From Bedellia somnulentella (Eukaryota > Arthropoda > Insecta > Lepidoptera > Bedelliidae), in the NCBI GenBank assembly GCA_963576735.1, contig OY755189.1, positions 2,604,001 through 2,668,000 of the forward strand: a stretch of 64,000 nucleotides of DNA. Direction: 5' to 3'. The notes below the pieces were generated by a model. It was not told the DNA's origin and searched no databases. It saw nothing but the letters and a program-made list of their open reading frames with translations. Positions 44,270-55,060 of the stretch are shown one piece after another (the stretch's first letter is position 1; each line of letters begins with the position of its first letter). The translations under genes were made by a program, and so were the position numbers.

Positions 44270-44700
44270 TGTATTACATACATACATACATCCATCCTGA
44301 CGTCCCTCAGCAGGGACTAAGGGCCTTGAGCAGATTTTTCCATCTGGCTCGATCTTGGGCAGCGGCTGCGAGATCCTCCCACTTCATTCCCACAACTTTT
44401 GCCTCATTCTCCACAGAACGTCGCCAGGTTGTTTTTGGGCGTTTACGTTTTCCGGTTGGCTGCCAGCTGAGCACTTGCTTTGACGGGAATTTTTCGTGTC
44501 TTCTGAGGGTATGACCCAGCCACCTCCATTTTCTTGTGAGGATTTCCTGATCGATGGGTTTCTGCTGAATCAGCCTCCACCGTTCGGCGTTCGAAATGGT
44601 TTGTGGCGAGTAAATCCCCAAAATTCGCCTTAGACATTTGTTGATAAATACCTGTAGCTTGCTGGATAGGTGTTTCCGAACAAACCATGTTTCGCAACCG
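44270..44700 (-). mobile_element. RTE-like LINE fragment of a second family (C-terminus)
   Basis: Reverse frames 44739-44443 and 44621-44307 together give NKCLRRILGIYSPQTISNAE-type sequence, then QQKPIDQEILTRKWRWLGHT and WEDLAAAAQDRARWKNLLKA. This C-terminal layout belongs to RTE-related LINEs of invertebrates. A frameshift near 44600 breaks it. The tail is GATGGATGTATGTATGTATG. Confidence 0.75.
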
Positions 44701-44794
44701 TATTACTTCAAATAAATAACCCTTTCTGTTGCAAGTCAAGGGAACTACGATTAATCAGGCTTTTGCAGGTATTAATGAACGATCCTATTAGTAT

Positions 44795-44885
44795 AAGATC
44801 CAGCTGCGAAAGCTCTAGAAAAATTTCCGGGGCGCATACCCGGATGTCATGGGTTCGAGTCCCGTAAGTGTCGATATTTTTCTTT
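44795..44885 (+). pseudogene. tRNA-like sequence, diverged copy
   Basis: GGGGCGCATACCCGGATGTC and GGGTTCGAGTCCCGTAAGTG, then TCGATATTTTTCTTTTC, align with the 3' two thirds of the tRNA-like units at 39062 and 40639. The acceptor stem is broken. Confidence 0.55.
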
Positions 44886-44924
44886 TCTAAATTGATTACT
44901 TTATTTATATAAAAAAAATAACAA

Positions 44925-45169
44925 ACATACATACATATACTCACGGCTATGAATCCCTAAAGGGGTTGCCAGAGCTGTGGAATTAGAAACTCCTCAGCCA
45001 CTTTTGGAAAGATGCATGGGGAAGAGATGGAAAAATAAAGGTTGTTGGTGATGGGTCTCCTACCGCATCGCCCAAAAATCCCTCAAAAGCCCCAAAACCG
45101 TTAGTCGCCTCTTACGTACACCCACCGGAAGATATGGGGTAGTGCTATTCTAAGCCGACACTACACGGC
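44925..45169 (-). mobile_element. SINE-M copy with target duplication
   Basis: Near full length. Flanked by ATAAAAAAAATAACA (44909-44923) and ATAAAAAATAACA (45170-45182). Confidence 0.9.
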
Positions 45170-45592
45170 ATAAAAAATAACATTATGCAATTAAGTTACA
45201 ATCAAGATAGCAACAGGTAATACAATCCGATACTTAAGAAGCTCATCAATCTTCTGCAGTGAAAGCAGTCAAGTGACTTGTAGTCAATAACTGATCTAAT
45301 AAATATCACCGCGGATATTTCTCTTACAAATTAGAGCTGAGAAAAGTGAGACATATTCTTGACCTTATTTATTTTAAACAAAACAACATGAAAAGTGCAT
45401 TAAAAATACTTCATTGAGGGTAAATATGTGAACCCATCACCCTCCATCTCTAAATAAATAAGATGTTTTTTAATTATTAACTTATTACATTTTAGTCCAG
45501 TAAAATTTTCAAATCTTATATTAGACTCCCCAGGGTCCACAATCTAGTTTATAAGTATAGATTAATACCTGTGTGTGTGTACGCTGTGTAGT

Positions 45593-45830
45593 GTCGGCTT
45601 AGAATAACACTACCCCATTTCTTCCAGTGGGTGTACGAAAGAGGCGACTAACGGTATTGGGGCTTTTAAGGGATTTTTGGGCGATGAGGTTGGAGACCCA
45701 ACACCAACAACCTTTATTTTACCATCTTTTCCCCACTCAACTTTCCAAAAGTGGCTGAGGAATTTCCAATTCCTTAGCTCTGGCTATCCCTTATCGGGAT
45801 TTATAGCCGTGAGTATATGTATGTATGTAT
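45593..45830 (+). mobile_element. SINE-M copy, full length
   Basis: GCTGTGTAGTGTCGGC to GCCGTGAGTATATGTATG. A short GTGTGTGTGT run precedes it. 45170-45592 holds no gene. Confidence 0.9.
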
Positions 45831-46732
45831 TAATACCACTCTGTATTATAATTATAAATGTTAACAAACCTTTGAAATAAATATTTTCAAAATAAAAAAT
45901 ATAAGGATTGAATTTTGATTTTCTGTTCTGATGGAAGATATGAAATTTGAAGTGCATAAAATTTACCCTGCCGATTGTTAAAGAAGATGATGTAAAAATA
46001 AAAACGATTCGGACCCTATATAGTAAACTTTGTCAAAGCTGTAAATTTAACAAAATGTGTTGTTGGAACAATCGGTGTTAATTTTGGATATTTTCACAGC
46101 AGCAAATCTTTTGCTACTATTTATGAGGTAGAGCAGTAGGATATCAGTACATTTTTTTATATTTGCGCGAATTTTAATTGCGCGAGAGGCTTGAAATTGC
46201 CAAATTAACTGTTCTTTGTCAATATGAAATGCTTCTATACATACAACGTTGTTTTGCTATTTAAATCATTTCTAGTGTATATCTAGTCTATAAAATAAAA
46301 ATAAAATGTAACAACCCTTACCATTTAGGAGCATAAAAATAGTTATATACCTATTCTCAGACCTAACGAACGTGTATGCAAAATTTTATTCAAATCGGTT
46401 TTGCCTTTTCGAAAGAGTTTGGTGACTAACACTGTGTCACGTGTATTTTATATATTAGATAAAACAACCTAATCCCTTATAGAGTCCCCTTCACATAATA
46501 AATGAAAACCTCAATAAGTTTTTAATTCAATTAGTTAAGAAAGCAATGTTTTAAATGGTAGAAATGATTTAATTTTTCCATTTATATCCTGGGATGATTG
46601 TCTTGTGAATATCACTAAACCCATGTGATGCGATCAGTTTTACTTATATAATGCAGTTTATATTGTAAGAGTGCAAGAGAACACGTTTTTTCTTTGCTCC
46701 TTTTTAAAGCAGCTTGGACTCCAATACCTACC
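45831..46732. other. No gene recognised
   Basis: AT-rich. No domain, exon or shared repeat was seen. Confidence 0.5.
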
Positions 46733-46970
46733 GCAAGCACGAGCGCTATTTTATCGACACGATAACGGTTAGAATGAGATGGCAGTATACGATACTAAGT
46801 AAGTGCGTAAGAGATGGCTGCTTTATCCCACGCTTTAACTAGTTTAACCCTTTATAAGGCAGAGGGCATATAGCGACCACCATATTTCAAGCTTACCCAG
46901 CTTGAAATAGAAGTGAAATACAATTAATCATACCTTGCCTTATAAAGGGTTAAACACGGCTCGTGCTTGC
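46733..46970. mobile_element. Small TIR element, copy 1, with nested piggyBac-type MITE
   Basis: Inverted ends GCAAGCACGAGC and GCTCGTGCTTGC. The interior TTTTATCGACACGATAACGG, then AGAGATGGCTGCTTTATCC, is shared with the copy at 55619-55760. Confidence 0.8.
46848..46949. mobile_element. piggyBac-type MITE, 102 bp
   Basis: TIRs CCCTTTATAAGGCA and TGCCTTATAAAGGG are flanked by TTAA on both sides (46844-46847, 46950-46953). TTAA plus CCC...GGG ends is the piggyBac signature. The paralogous site at 55735-55738 has a single TTAA without the insert. Confidence 0.9.
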
Positions 46971-48182
46971 CCTTCTGGTTCTAAAAGGCAAATATTTAAC
47001 ACGGCAACTAAAATCTTTTTTAGGTAACTTTCTATTAAGTCACAAAAAAACTAACTTTGCAGTGATTAAATATCTTAGCAACTATTAAACTATACAAGCA
47101 ACAAAATGCTAGGACCAAAAAACTAAAAAACCGGCTGCTACTGTAGGGTATCAAATATATCAAGCGGGATCAGTGAAAAACTGGTTAAGGTGTTATAAAA
47201 CCTAATGTGGCGACTAATTTTTCCGAGGAGATATCATACATTCTTCACTGGCAACTATTGGATTTCATTATAAAAATACACATCTGGCAGCGATTTTTAG
47301 GTAGCTTTAAAACTGAAAATGGGTATTATAATAATGTATTTGGATATTAGAATATTGTTTGCAGATTCGTAAATTCTTAGAAAGGCGGCAAATGCGCTCG
47401 CTGGTTTTTTTTTATTTTTGTGACTATTATATTAAGTAAATTACATATTATGTGTATTAAAGAAAAATTAATAAAAATAAAATTAATTAGGTTAGTTTAA
47501 AAGTTGCTTCTCCCACCCTAATGGACAGATGCAATTAGGTTAGGGAAAGAAAACAGAGGGGGGAAGGGGGGGCGAAGCCCCCCGCATTAAAAAACAATTA
47601 ATCACCACAAATGTATTTGTGCTAGGTTAGGTTAGGGTTAGCTTGTGTCCCTTAGAGCGGAAATAGGCACCCCGCGAAGCGGGATGACCTCGACACGCTG
47701 TTAGGTTAGGTTTAGTTGTGTAGGTTCATTCAAAAGAGGGAAGGTTAATAAAATAGACCAAGAATAGTTATATAGCATGTCACAATTTGGTTAATTTAGA
47801 TCCCTAAAAATGTAGCAAAAGTAGTTTTTTTAAGATCTTGTTTGTATTTATTTCAGACCTTAGTCATGTTTATAGACAACCCCATTTTATAATTTATGAA
47901 AGCCTATTTAAACTTTTTTATCCGCCAATAATTTGTCGCCTTAGAAGAAATTCAATTGCCACAAAAGAAAATCACTGCCAGATAAAATTTAAATAAAACC
48001 TCAAAACTCATTAAAAAGCCGCCGCTTTCTAGTTAAGATGCTACCTCTAATTAGTCGCCAAAGTAAATTATTTACCATCCATTTTCAGTTTTTTTACGAC
48101 TCGGAATGGTATCAATTTGTCGCCGCGTTAAATACATGCCGTTCTAAAATACTGGAAAGCAACAAACGCTCATGTCGTATAC
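46971..48182. other. No gene; stable hairpins and short TTAGG runs
   Basis: GGGGGGGCGAAGCCCCCC (about 47565-47582) and CCCCGCGAAGCGGG (about 47671-47684) both fold around the very stable GCGAAGC loop. TTAGGTTAGG occurs near 47625 and 47700. ATCTGGCAGCGATTTT (47280) and its near complement (47968) suggest a decayed inverted-repeat element. Confidence 0.4.
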
Positions 48183-48270
48183 ACTGAATAGTTGACAGGG
48201 GTACTTATACTTCTGAACGTCATAGGACATAATTTTGCGTGCCCACGTTTTTTATACCAAATTACCACTT
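48183..48270 (-). mobile_element. SINE-T fragment, decayed
   Basis: TGACAGGGGTACTTATACTT and CTGAACGTCATAGGAC, then GCCCACGTTTT, recall the SINE-T 3' half in reverse. Confidence 0.4.
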
Positions 48271-48407
48271 GGTGCGTATGTCTAAATTTCCTCATCCTTA
48301 TCAAACTAATGAATTAACCACATACTAACTTAGAGAAAAATACGTATGAACCACTGAATAAAATAAATATAGGATAAATAATATTATAAATGGGAAAGTG
48401 AGTTTGT

Positions 48408-49898
48408 TTGTTTGTTTGTTCCGCTTTCCGTTTTCCGCTACCGACTACACTTGAAATACTTACTGCCATTGTAAACAGGAGCATAGTCTCAAACAAATTC
48501 CCAAAAGCTTGGAAAACGGCTAAAATTACACCCCTTCCGAAAAAGCCAAATCCTGTCCAAGTTTCAGATTTGAGGGCAATAAGTATCCTTCCATGCACAT
48601 CTAAGATAGTAGAGAGGGTGGTTTGCGATCAACTGTCAAAATATCTGGAGGAAAATAACATATTACCAGAACTTCAGTCGGGTTTTAGAAAAGGTCGTTC
48701 AACAGCAACAGCGTTGATAGATGTTGTTGATAACATATTGAATGACAGGGAAAATGGTCTGAGTACTTTGTTAGTAATGTTAGACTTCTCTAGAGCTTTT
48801 GATTGTTTGTGCATACCCTTGACGTTATCGAAGTTGTCGTATTATGGATTTGATGTCAATACAGTGCGATGGTTCGACAGTTACCTTTCTGACCGTAAGC
48901 AGTTTGTGGAGTTACGCAGAAGAGAAGGTGGTAGTGTTGCCTCTTCAGAAACTGTACTTAATAGAGGCGTACCGCAAGGCTCTATTTTGGGACCACTTTT
49001 GTTTATATTATATACCGCTGATCTAGTAAAAAACATACAACATAGCAAATTTCATATCTATGCTGACGATGTTCAGATATACTTATCTGGTCAGCCTCGT
49101 AACAGTGCAATAACTACTCAGAAAATCAACTCAGATTTAGAACGAATTGTTACATGGTCTGAAAAAAATTGTCTCGTACTGAACCCACTTAAGTCAAAAT
49201 TTATGGTATTTGGCACTAAGACGCAAATTCATAATACGTTGGAAGTTCTTGCGGAACATGATGTGGCCATCAGGGACCAACCAATAGAGAGGGTAGAAGA
49301 AGTTCGGAACCTTGGCTTACTGATGGATGGGGAACTACGGTTCGAAAACCATATTTCATCAGTGGTCAGTAACTGCTTCTATCGCCTCAAAGTTCTTTAT
49401 AATATACGCGATTACCTGAGTGTGGATTTGCGTATTCACCTCTGTGAATCGTTGATATTATCGAGATTAAATTATTGTGACGTGGTCTATGAAGGTTGCA
49501 TACTGGGTCGCACAAGAAAACTGATACAGCGAGTACAAAACGCATGTGCTCGTTATTGCTTTCGAATCCCTCCCCGATCCCACGTCAGGCCGTACTTGGA
49601 CGATGCAAAGCTCCTAAACATGCAAGCGCGAAGACAATTACATCTCGCCACTTTGATGTTCGATGTTGTAAAGCAAGAATCACCGGCTTATTTGTACAAA
49701 AAACTGCAATGGTCAAATATTGGCTATCAGTTCAAAGTCAGGGCGATCTTGCCAATGCATCGAACTGCCGCATTTCGAGGTTCTTTCAGGTTTGCAGCGT
49801 CCAAGTGCTGGAATGATCTCCCACCACCAATCCGTGATGCGGTTGGCAGGAACACCTTTAGACGTAAACTAAGGGAGTTCTTGCTGGCCCAACAGTAA
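48408..49898 (+). CDS. CR1/L2-group LINE reverse transcriptase (ORF2 C-terminal two thirds)
   Basis: RT motifs in order: PKAWKTAKITPLPKKPNP, LRAISILPCTSKIVERVV, LQSGFRKGRSTATALIDVV, VMLDFSRAFDCL (first catalytic Asp), GVPQGSILGPLLFILYTADL and FHIYADDVQIYLSG (YADD). The CR1/L2-type C-terminus follows, with LSRLNYCDVVYEGC and RFAASKCWNDLPPPIRDA. All 496 codons are open, though the first several belong to the flanking Helitron. The endonuclease and any ORF1 are absent because of 5' truncation. The intact frame suggests a recent insertion. Confidence 0.85.
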   Translation: MFVCSAFRFPLPTTLEILTAIVNRSIVSNKFPKAWKTAKITPLPKKPNPVQVSDLRAISILPCTSKIVERVVCDQLSKYLEENNILPELQSGFRKGRSTATALIDVVDNILNDRENGLSTLLVMLDFSRAFDCLCIPLTLSKLSYYGFDVNTVRWFDSYLSDRKQFVELRRREGGSVASSETVLNRGVPQGSILGPLLFILYTADLVKNIQHSKFHIYADDVQIYLSGQPRNSAITTQKINSDLERIVTWSEKNCLVLNPLKSKFMVFGTKTQIHNTLEVLAEHDVAIRDQPIERVEEVRNLGLLMDGELRFENHISSVVSNCFYRLKVLYNIRDYLSVDLRIHLCESLILSRLNYCDVVYEGCILGRTRKLIQRVQNACARYCFRIPPRSHVRPYLDDAKLLNMQARRQLHLATLMFDVVKQESPAYLYKKLQWSNIGYQFKVRAILPMHRTAAFRGSFRFAASKCWNDLPPPIRDAVGRNTFRRKLREFLLAQQ

Positions 49899-50571
49899 CA
49901 ATTTATTAATTATAGTATATTAAATATAGTAGTATCAATTATAGTATTAAATATATTTTGTGTATTTTATTTACTAGCATTATTTACAGTATAATTAGTT
50001 CTCCAATTTGAATATGTATTTTATTTTTCTCGAAAACAAGCTTCGCTTATTTGATATAGCAATTTATAATTTTTGTATATATACTCGTAGGAATTATAAA
50101 TATGTATGTAGTGAATAGTATGGGTATATATTGTGAGGTGAGATCGATATATAAATGTATGTATATATATATATATTTATATGCATATATATTATTGTTT
50201 TTTATTATTATTTTGTAATTGTTTATTAAGGTAATACTGCCATTTCTGTTTCGTGAGATGCCTCTGATGTCACTCTGCCATGGTGTTGTCTGAAAATCAG
50301 TTCTGTGAGTCAAAAGCTCACAGAAAATGCTGAGACAGCACCAATTCGCTGTTCGGGTGGCACGGGAAGTGCAGGACAAATTTTTGCATGTTTTTTATTG
50401 ATTCTTTTTTTTGTTTTTATATATATATATATTTTTTTGTTTTATAACTAATTTATTGTAAATGTTGTTAAAATTAAGCTGTAAATTATATTTTGTATTA
50501 TGTAACTTGTTCCTCTTGTGCCTACAAATGGCGAATAAACGTTTTTCTTTCTTTCTTTCTTTCTTTCTTTC
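48433..50571 (+). mobile_element. CR1/L2-group LINE inserted in Helitron, (TTTC)n tail
   Basis: It begins abruptly at CGTTTTCCGCTACCGAC and ends GCGAATAAACGTTTTTC plus TTTC repeats. Flanking CGCTTTC (left) and CTTTCACGCC (right) restore the Helitron sequence. The 3' UTR of about 670 bp includes a (TA)n-rich stretch at 50140-50200. Confidence 0.85.
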
Positions 50572-51695
50572 ACGCCGTAAATACTGAACCGATTGCTTTG
50601 AAATTTTTCAGACGTGTAGTTAGAAGTCTAAATTAAATAATAGGGTACTTTTTATCCCGGAAAAAATATGTTCCCATGGGAAATCAAAAATATTGTTTGC
50701 TTACTAAATGCATTGGAGATGGCGCTGTGTATCGTTTAAAACAACATAAAATATTGTTAACTAATATAAAAATCAAAATTTAGAAGCTTAATGGTACGGT
50801 AATGGATCCCCGAAAATAAGGAACTCCCGAGGGATGATGTACTATTTTTTCATCGTATACATTTTTTTTACATCTACTTATATTGCAAACGAATATTAAC
50901 ATGTAAATTTAGAAGCTAAATGAAACGACGACGATTCCTTGAAACTAAGGAATCCGCAAGAGTTCTCATAGGAACATCAAAAAACCTTAACTCATATATG
51001 GCTCAAAATATTGCAGCGATTATTTTTATCATCGATGGAATTCACATCAGACACTTTGTTAATGGTCATTTTGGAAAGATGAAGGGGTTTCATCAATTTA
51101 AATGACAAATTTGTTTATCAATAGTAAGACTAATATGAAATAAAGCGTAATAAAAATTTGACATCGCCCCAGTAACGTCTCCGTGGCGTAGCGGTATAAC
51201 TAACTACTATGAATATTTAATTAGAACTATTATGAATCAATCGTCCCGGGTTCGTATCTCAGGTAATTCAAGCTCTTTGTAAAAAAATGTTTTGTTAGCT
51301 TAAAATAACACTATATATAATAATAACAAGCACTATCCCTTCAATTTAGCGATTATTTTGGAAGGAGATCCACCACTAATCATCCCTATATTGCCGAGCA
51401 ATCGCTGCAAGCTCTCCCACTATCACCAACGGTCAGTGTAGGGGGCAGCACCGGGCCGTCGCCGCAGCGCCAAACTACTATCCGTATCTGTACTTAGTAA
51501 AGATAATCTCATTTCTCAACATAAAAACTTGGTATATTTGTTTCATGATTCTTATGAACAATTAAAAAGGAATTTTTGGAACTCAACCCCTAACGGGTTG
51601 ATATAGCAAATGAAAGTTAATATAGAGTTTTTTTACATTTTATAATAAAACTTGGTGCGATTGAATTTATGAAATCCATCTATCAATCATTCATG

Positions 51696-51880
51696 AATAT
51701 ATGCTAACAACCATAAATTCCATAAAAGGGTAGCCATAGCTTCGGAGATTCTTTATCCAATTTTTGAAATATATTGATAAAAGATAGGTTAATAAAGGTT
51801 GTTAGTGATGGGTCACAAACTGCATCGCCCAACAATCACTTAAAAAGCCTCAATGTCCTTTATGTCATATACAATGCCCG
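51696..51880 (-). mobile_element. Old SINE-M captured in the Helitron
   Basis: CATAAATTCCATAAAAGGG, AAAGGTTGTTAGTGATGGGT and CATCGCCCAACAATCACTTA. It sits at the same place as the SINE-M in the Helitron at 29255. Confidence 0.7.
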
Positions 51881-51996
51881 CGGGATTATAAATATAAAAA
51901 ACAGAAGTTGAGATAGTGTTTCGGTATTTTGGTATTATGTAAACTGGATGCAAAAAATGAAGTCCACGCGGACGAAGTCGCGGGGCAAAAAGCTAG

Positions 51997-52332
51997 TAAT
52001 ATAAAAAATAAATATAAAATAATAATAAATATAAATAATAAATATAACAATAAATATAAAAAAATCTCAACTTTAGTATTTAGTAATAATAAATACAAGT
52101 TGAGTAAATAAATTGAAACAAAAGGAAATAAAATAAATAATTTATTATATTTCTTAGATATCTCCTAATAATAAGTATTTACAGGATAAACCAAGCAGTT
52201 GAATGTTTAAAAATTTCATCTTCATCAACATGAAATTATAATTTCCAACATAAATATATAAGTACCTAAAATTATTTAAATAGTTGCTATACAGTTCATA
52301 CCAGGCTTAACTAAAAACTTACAATCGAATTG
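51997..52332. other. No gene recognised
   Basis: A run of ATAAATATAAA-type low-complexity sequence (about 51998-52070), then AT-rich DNA. Confidence 0.5.
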
Positions 52333-52549
52333 ATATACATACATACATTATACTCACGGCTATAATTCCTAAACGGGGTAGCCAGAGCTTTGGAAGTTGA
52401 GTGGGGAAAAGATGATAATAATAAATATTTTTGGTGCCGGGTCTCCAACCACATCGTCCAAAAATCAGTTGAAAAATTCTTAATCGCCTCTTACGATCAC
52501 CCACGGGTTGAAATGGGGTAGTTTTGTTCTAAGCCGACACTACACAGTA
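52333..52549 (-). mobile_element. SINE-M copy with 9-bp target duplication
   Basis: TACCCGTGGG-type copy flanked by ATCGAATTG at 52324-52332 and 52550-52558. The GGAATTT...CAGCCACTTTT block is deleted. Confidence 0.9.
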
Positions 52550-52794
52550 TCGAATTGCGAACCTCCCTTTAGAAATCGGTCGAAAATTTAACAATTTCAA
52601 ACCATCTTATCATATTTGATCTAATGTTATTTTAAATAGCTTAGGCAAAGTTTGTTTGTCCAAAGAAATATTCCTTTCTCCCTTTTATGGACACCGTGGA
52701 TGATAACAAACTATTTTCTTTCTTAAATTTTATTTTATTTTACATTACTTATAAACAATTTCATAGCAAATATTTAATAAATAGGATTAATTCA

Positions 52795-53268
52795 AGCACA
52801 CTCATGATGATATGTAGGCAAAGCACAATCGATGGATAATCAGGGACATAGGGCCCGAAGGAGAGATCTCCACTTTTCTCGATTTTGTGCAGCATCTTCC
52901 AGGTCCTTCCAGCTGAGTTCAGTTGATACAGCCTCTTTTTCAACTGAGCGCCACCAGGTGGTACGGGGGCGACCCGGCCTTCTTTTGCCATACGCCTGCC
53001 ACTTTAACCCTTGTTTGGATAGATGAGTGTCTTGTCTTCTCAGTACATGTCCAATCCAACGCCATTTCCTCATAAGGATCTCCTTGTCGATGGGCTTTTG
53101 GTCAGTCAACTCCCACAGCCTTACGTTAGTTATGGTTCGCGGCCAGAAGATTCCCAGAATGCGTCGTAAACATTTGTTCACGAAGACCTGTAGCATGCTG
53201 GTTACTTCATTTTTAACGAGCCATGTCTCGCAAACGCATAGGAGTACTGACTGATTGGAGCTAAACAC
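52795..53268 (-). mobile_element. RTE-like LINE fragment of a second family (C-terminus)
   Basis: The reverse frame 53268-52840 encodes NKCLRRILGIFWPRTITNVR, QKPIDKEILMRKWRWIGHVL, GRPRTTWWRSVEKEA and WKDLEDAAQNREKWRSLLRA without a stop. It is clearly related to 44270-44700 but better preserved. Only the C-terminal end is present. 52550-52794 has no gene. Confidence 0.8.
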
Positions 53269-53312
53269 TGATCATTGTACGCCGTGTTATTATGGAAGAC
53301 GTCCACACCGGT

Positions 53313-53672
53313 CGACATGATAGTCCAGTGGGTAGAACACCCGCCCGAAAACAGAAGGGCGTGAGTTCCAATCCTGGGTCGGGCCTACACCAATTTGTCT
53401 TTTCTAAAGTCATATGTGTGGTTAATTTATCATGGTTGTTAACGGTGAGGGAAAACATCGTGAGGAAACCCACATGGCTGAGTTGTACTTAGTCATGTGA
53501 CAGTGTATTCGTACAAAACGGCGATAGGCCTGCCCCCTATCACGTGAGTACACTGTCTAAGCAAAACGTGGGTACCTTCTCTGGACACTAGATGGCGCTG
53601 CCATGTGAGTTCAGAAGTATTGGTACCTCTGCCAACCCCTTCGGGGATAAACGGCGTGAACGTTTATGTTAT
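53313..53672 (+). mobile_element. SINE-T, intact full-length copy with target duplication
   Basis: Reference copy of the family, 360 bp. The tRNA-like head has an A box (GATAGTCCAGTGGGTAGAAC) and a B box (GAGTTCCAATCCTGGG). The body has GTGTGGTTAATTTATCATGG, GGCGATAGGCCTGCCCCCTA and CTCTGCCAACCCCTTCGGGG; the tail is GGCGTGAACGTTTATG. It is flanked by GTCCACACCGGT at 53301-53312 and 53673-53684. Pol III transcription is expected from the boxes. Confidence 0.92.
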
Positions 53673-54652
53673 GTCCACACCGGTTTTAGTTTGGCCTACA
53701 TATAGTGAAACAAATTGTTAGTGTCGTGATAATAGCTTCTACTCGACGTAAGGCGTTATTTACATTATAAGCTATTCTAGATTTATATTGTATGTTTGAC
53801 ATTTAAATATATGGTACAGTATTATCAGAGTATTCATTTATTGAAATCACTATAATACAAAGCATATAATAATATTATAAAACCTACAAAACGTATCGAA
53901 AGTTAGGATTTCATCCTCAAATTGATTGGAAATTAATGGATCTAAGATTGAATCTCTGTAAATATAATATTTTTTCTTAAAATACTGTTTGATAACAATT
54001 AATAATATTTATCTATACTAATATTATAAAGAGGAAAGGTTTGATTTTTTGTTTGTTTGTTTGTTTGAATTGAATAGGCTCCAAAACTACTGGACGGATT
54101 TGAAAAATTCTTTCACTGTTTTAATGCTACACTATTCCCAAGTGACATAGGCTATATTTTATTTTCAAAAAATTAGGGATCCTTACGTAAACTTCAAAAA
54201 TGTAACCCAAGGTGTTAAAGAAATACCAAAAAAAATCCTTACATCGCGTGCGCTGCGAAAACTATTGACAATAGAATAAAATTATGTACTACAATTTTAT
54301 AGAACACATTATTATCTAAAAAAAATGCCCCGACAACATGTCTCTAACTATTATAGTTATCTCACAACAAGCGTCATTATATAAAATTATTTAAAAATTA
54401 AATTAAAATCCTGCTTTAGAAAAGGCTCTTTATTTGTACCTATCTAATCCTTATAAAAAAATATATATTATTTTAGACTACTTCAATACCCTTATATTAC
54501 TTTTTGAATTATTCAATTCGAACATTCCATTCGAAAGTTATCTCGAATTAAAAAAATAGATAAAACTCCGCTCGATTAGCTATGCATAGTAAGTTGTTGC
54601 AGGCGTCACGAAGGGGTACGTGAGGCTGCTTATCAAAGAGTAAAAGCAAAAT

Positions 54653-54973
54653 TTGATTGTAGCGACTATTATCACTGGCCCAGCAGCCGGTCAATTAGCT
54701 CATATACCGAGAATACCGATGATCCCAACTGATCTGCCAATTCCATTTAAACGGCTACAATTTCCGGTTAAAACATCTTTTGCTTTAACAATTAATAAGT
54801 CCCAAGGCCAAACCTTCAAATTAGTAGGGATTGACCTGCGAAAGAATTGTTTTACTCACGGTCAACTGTACGTTGGCCTGTCGCGGGTGGGAGCCCCTGA
54901 ACATCAATTTATTTTGCTGCCCCAAAATACAACAACGTCAAATATTGTTTACAGGGAAGCTCTAACTCTATAA
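54653..54973 (+). CDS. Helitron RepHel helicase, C-terminal fragment
   Basis: About 105 residues: ATIITG, HIPRIPMIPTDLPIPFKRLQ, FPVKTSFALTINKSQGQT (PIF1-type SF1 helicase motif V region) and HGQLYVGLSRVGAPEH (motif VI with the arginine). These are the last motifs of the PIF1-like helicase of Helitron proteins. The Rep nuclease and helicase motifs I-IV are missing, so the fragment cannot work alone. The ATG at 54653 is only the first in frame. Confidence 0.85.
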   Translation: MIVATIITGPAAGQLAHIPRIPMIPTDLPIPFKRLQFPVKTSFALTINKSQGQTFKLVGIDLRKNCFTHGQLYVGLSRVGAPEHQFILLPQNTTTSNIVYREALTL

Positions 54974-55060
54974 ATTGAATGGCTTTTGATGTAATTACTC
55001 ATTATAAAAAATAAAAAAAATAAAAAATATATCTAAATATAAATACAAAAAAATATAACA

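Larger units (their letters stand above)
48372..51996 (+). mobile_element. Helitron-like element split by a LINE
   Basis: The left part (ATAATATTATAAATGGGAAA, GTTTGTTTGTTCCGCTTTC) and right part from 50572 (CACGCCGTAAATACTGAACC to CGCGGACGAAGTCGCGGGG and CTAG at 51993-51996) together match the Helitron at 29255-30836. The terminal TC is no longer recognisable. At about 51180-51265 a weak tRNA-like A box/B box pair (TGGCGTAGCGG, GGGTTCGTATC) is visible. Confidence 0.75.

Noticed and set aside
51180..51265. tRNA gene in the split Helitron
   Set aside because: Only A-box- and B-box-like words are visible; no cloverleaf could be drawn.
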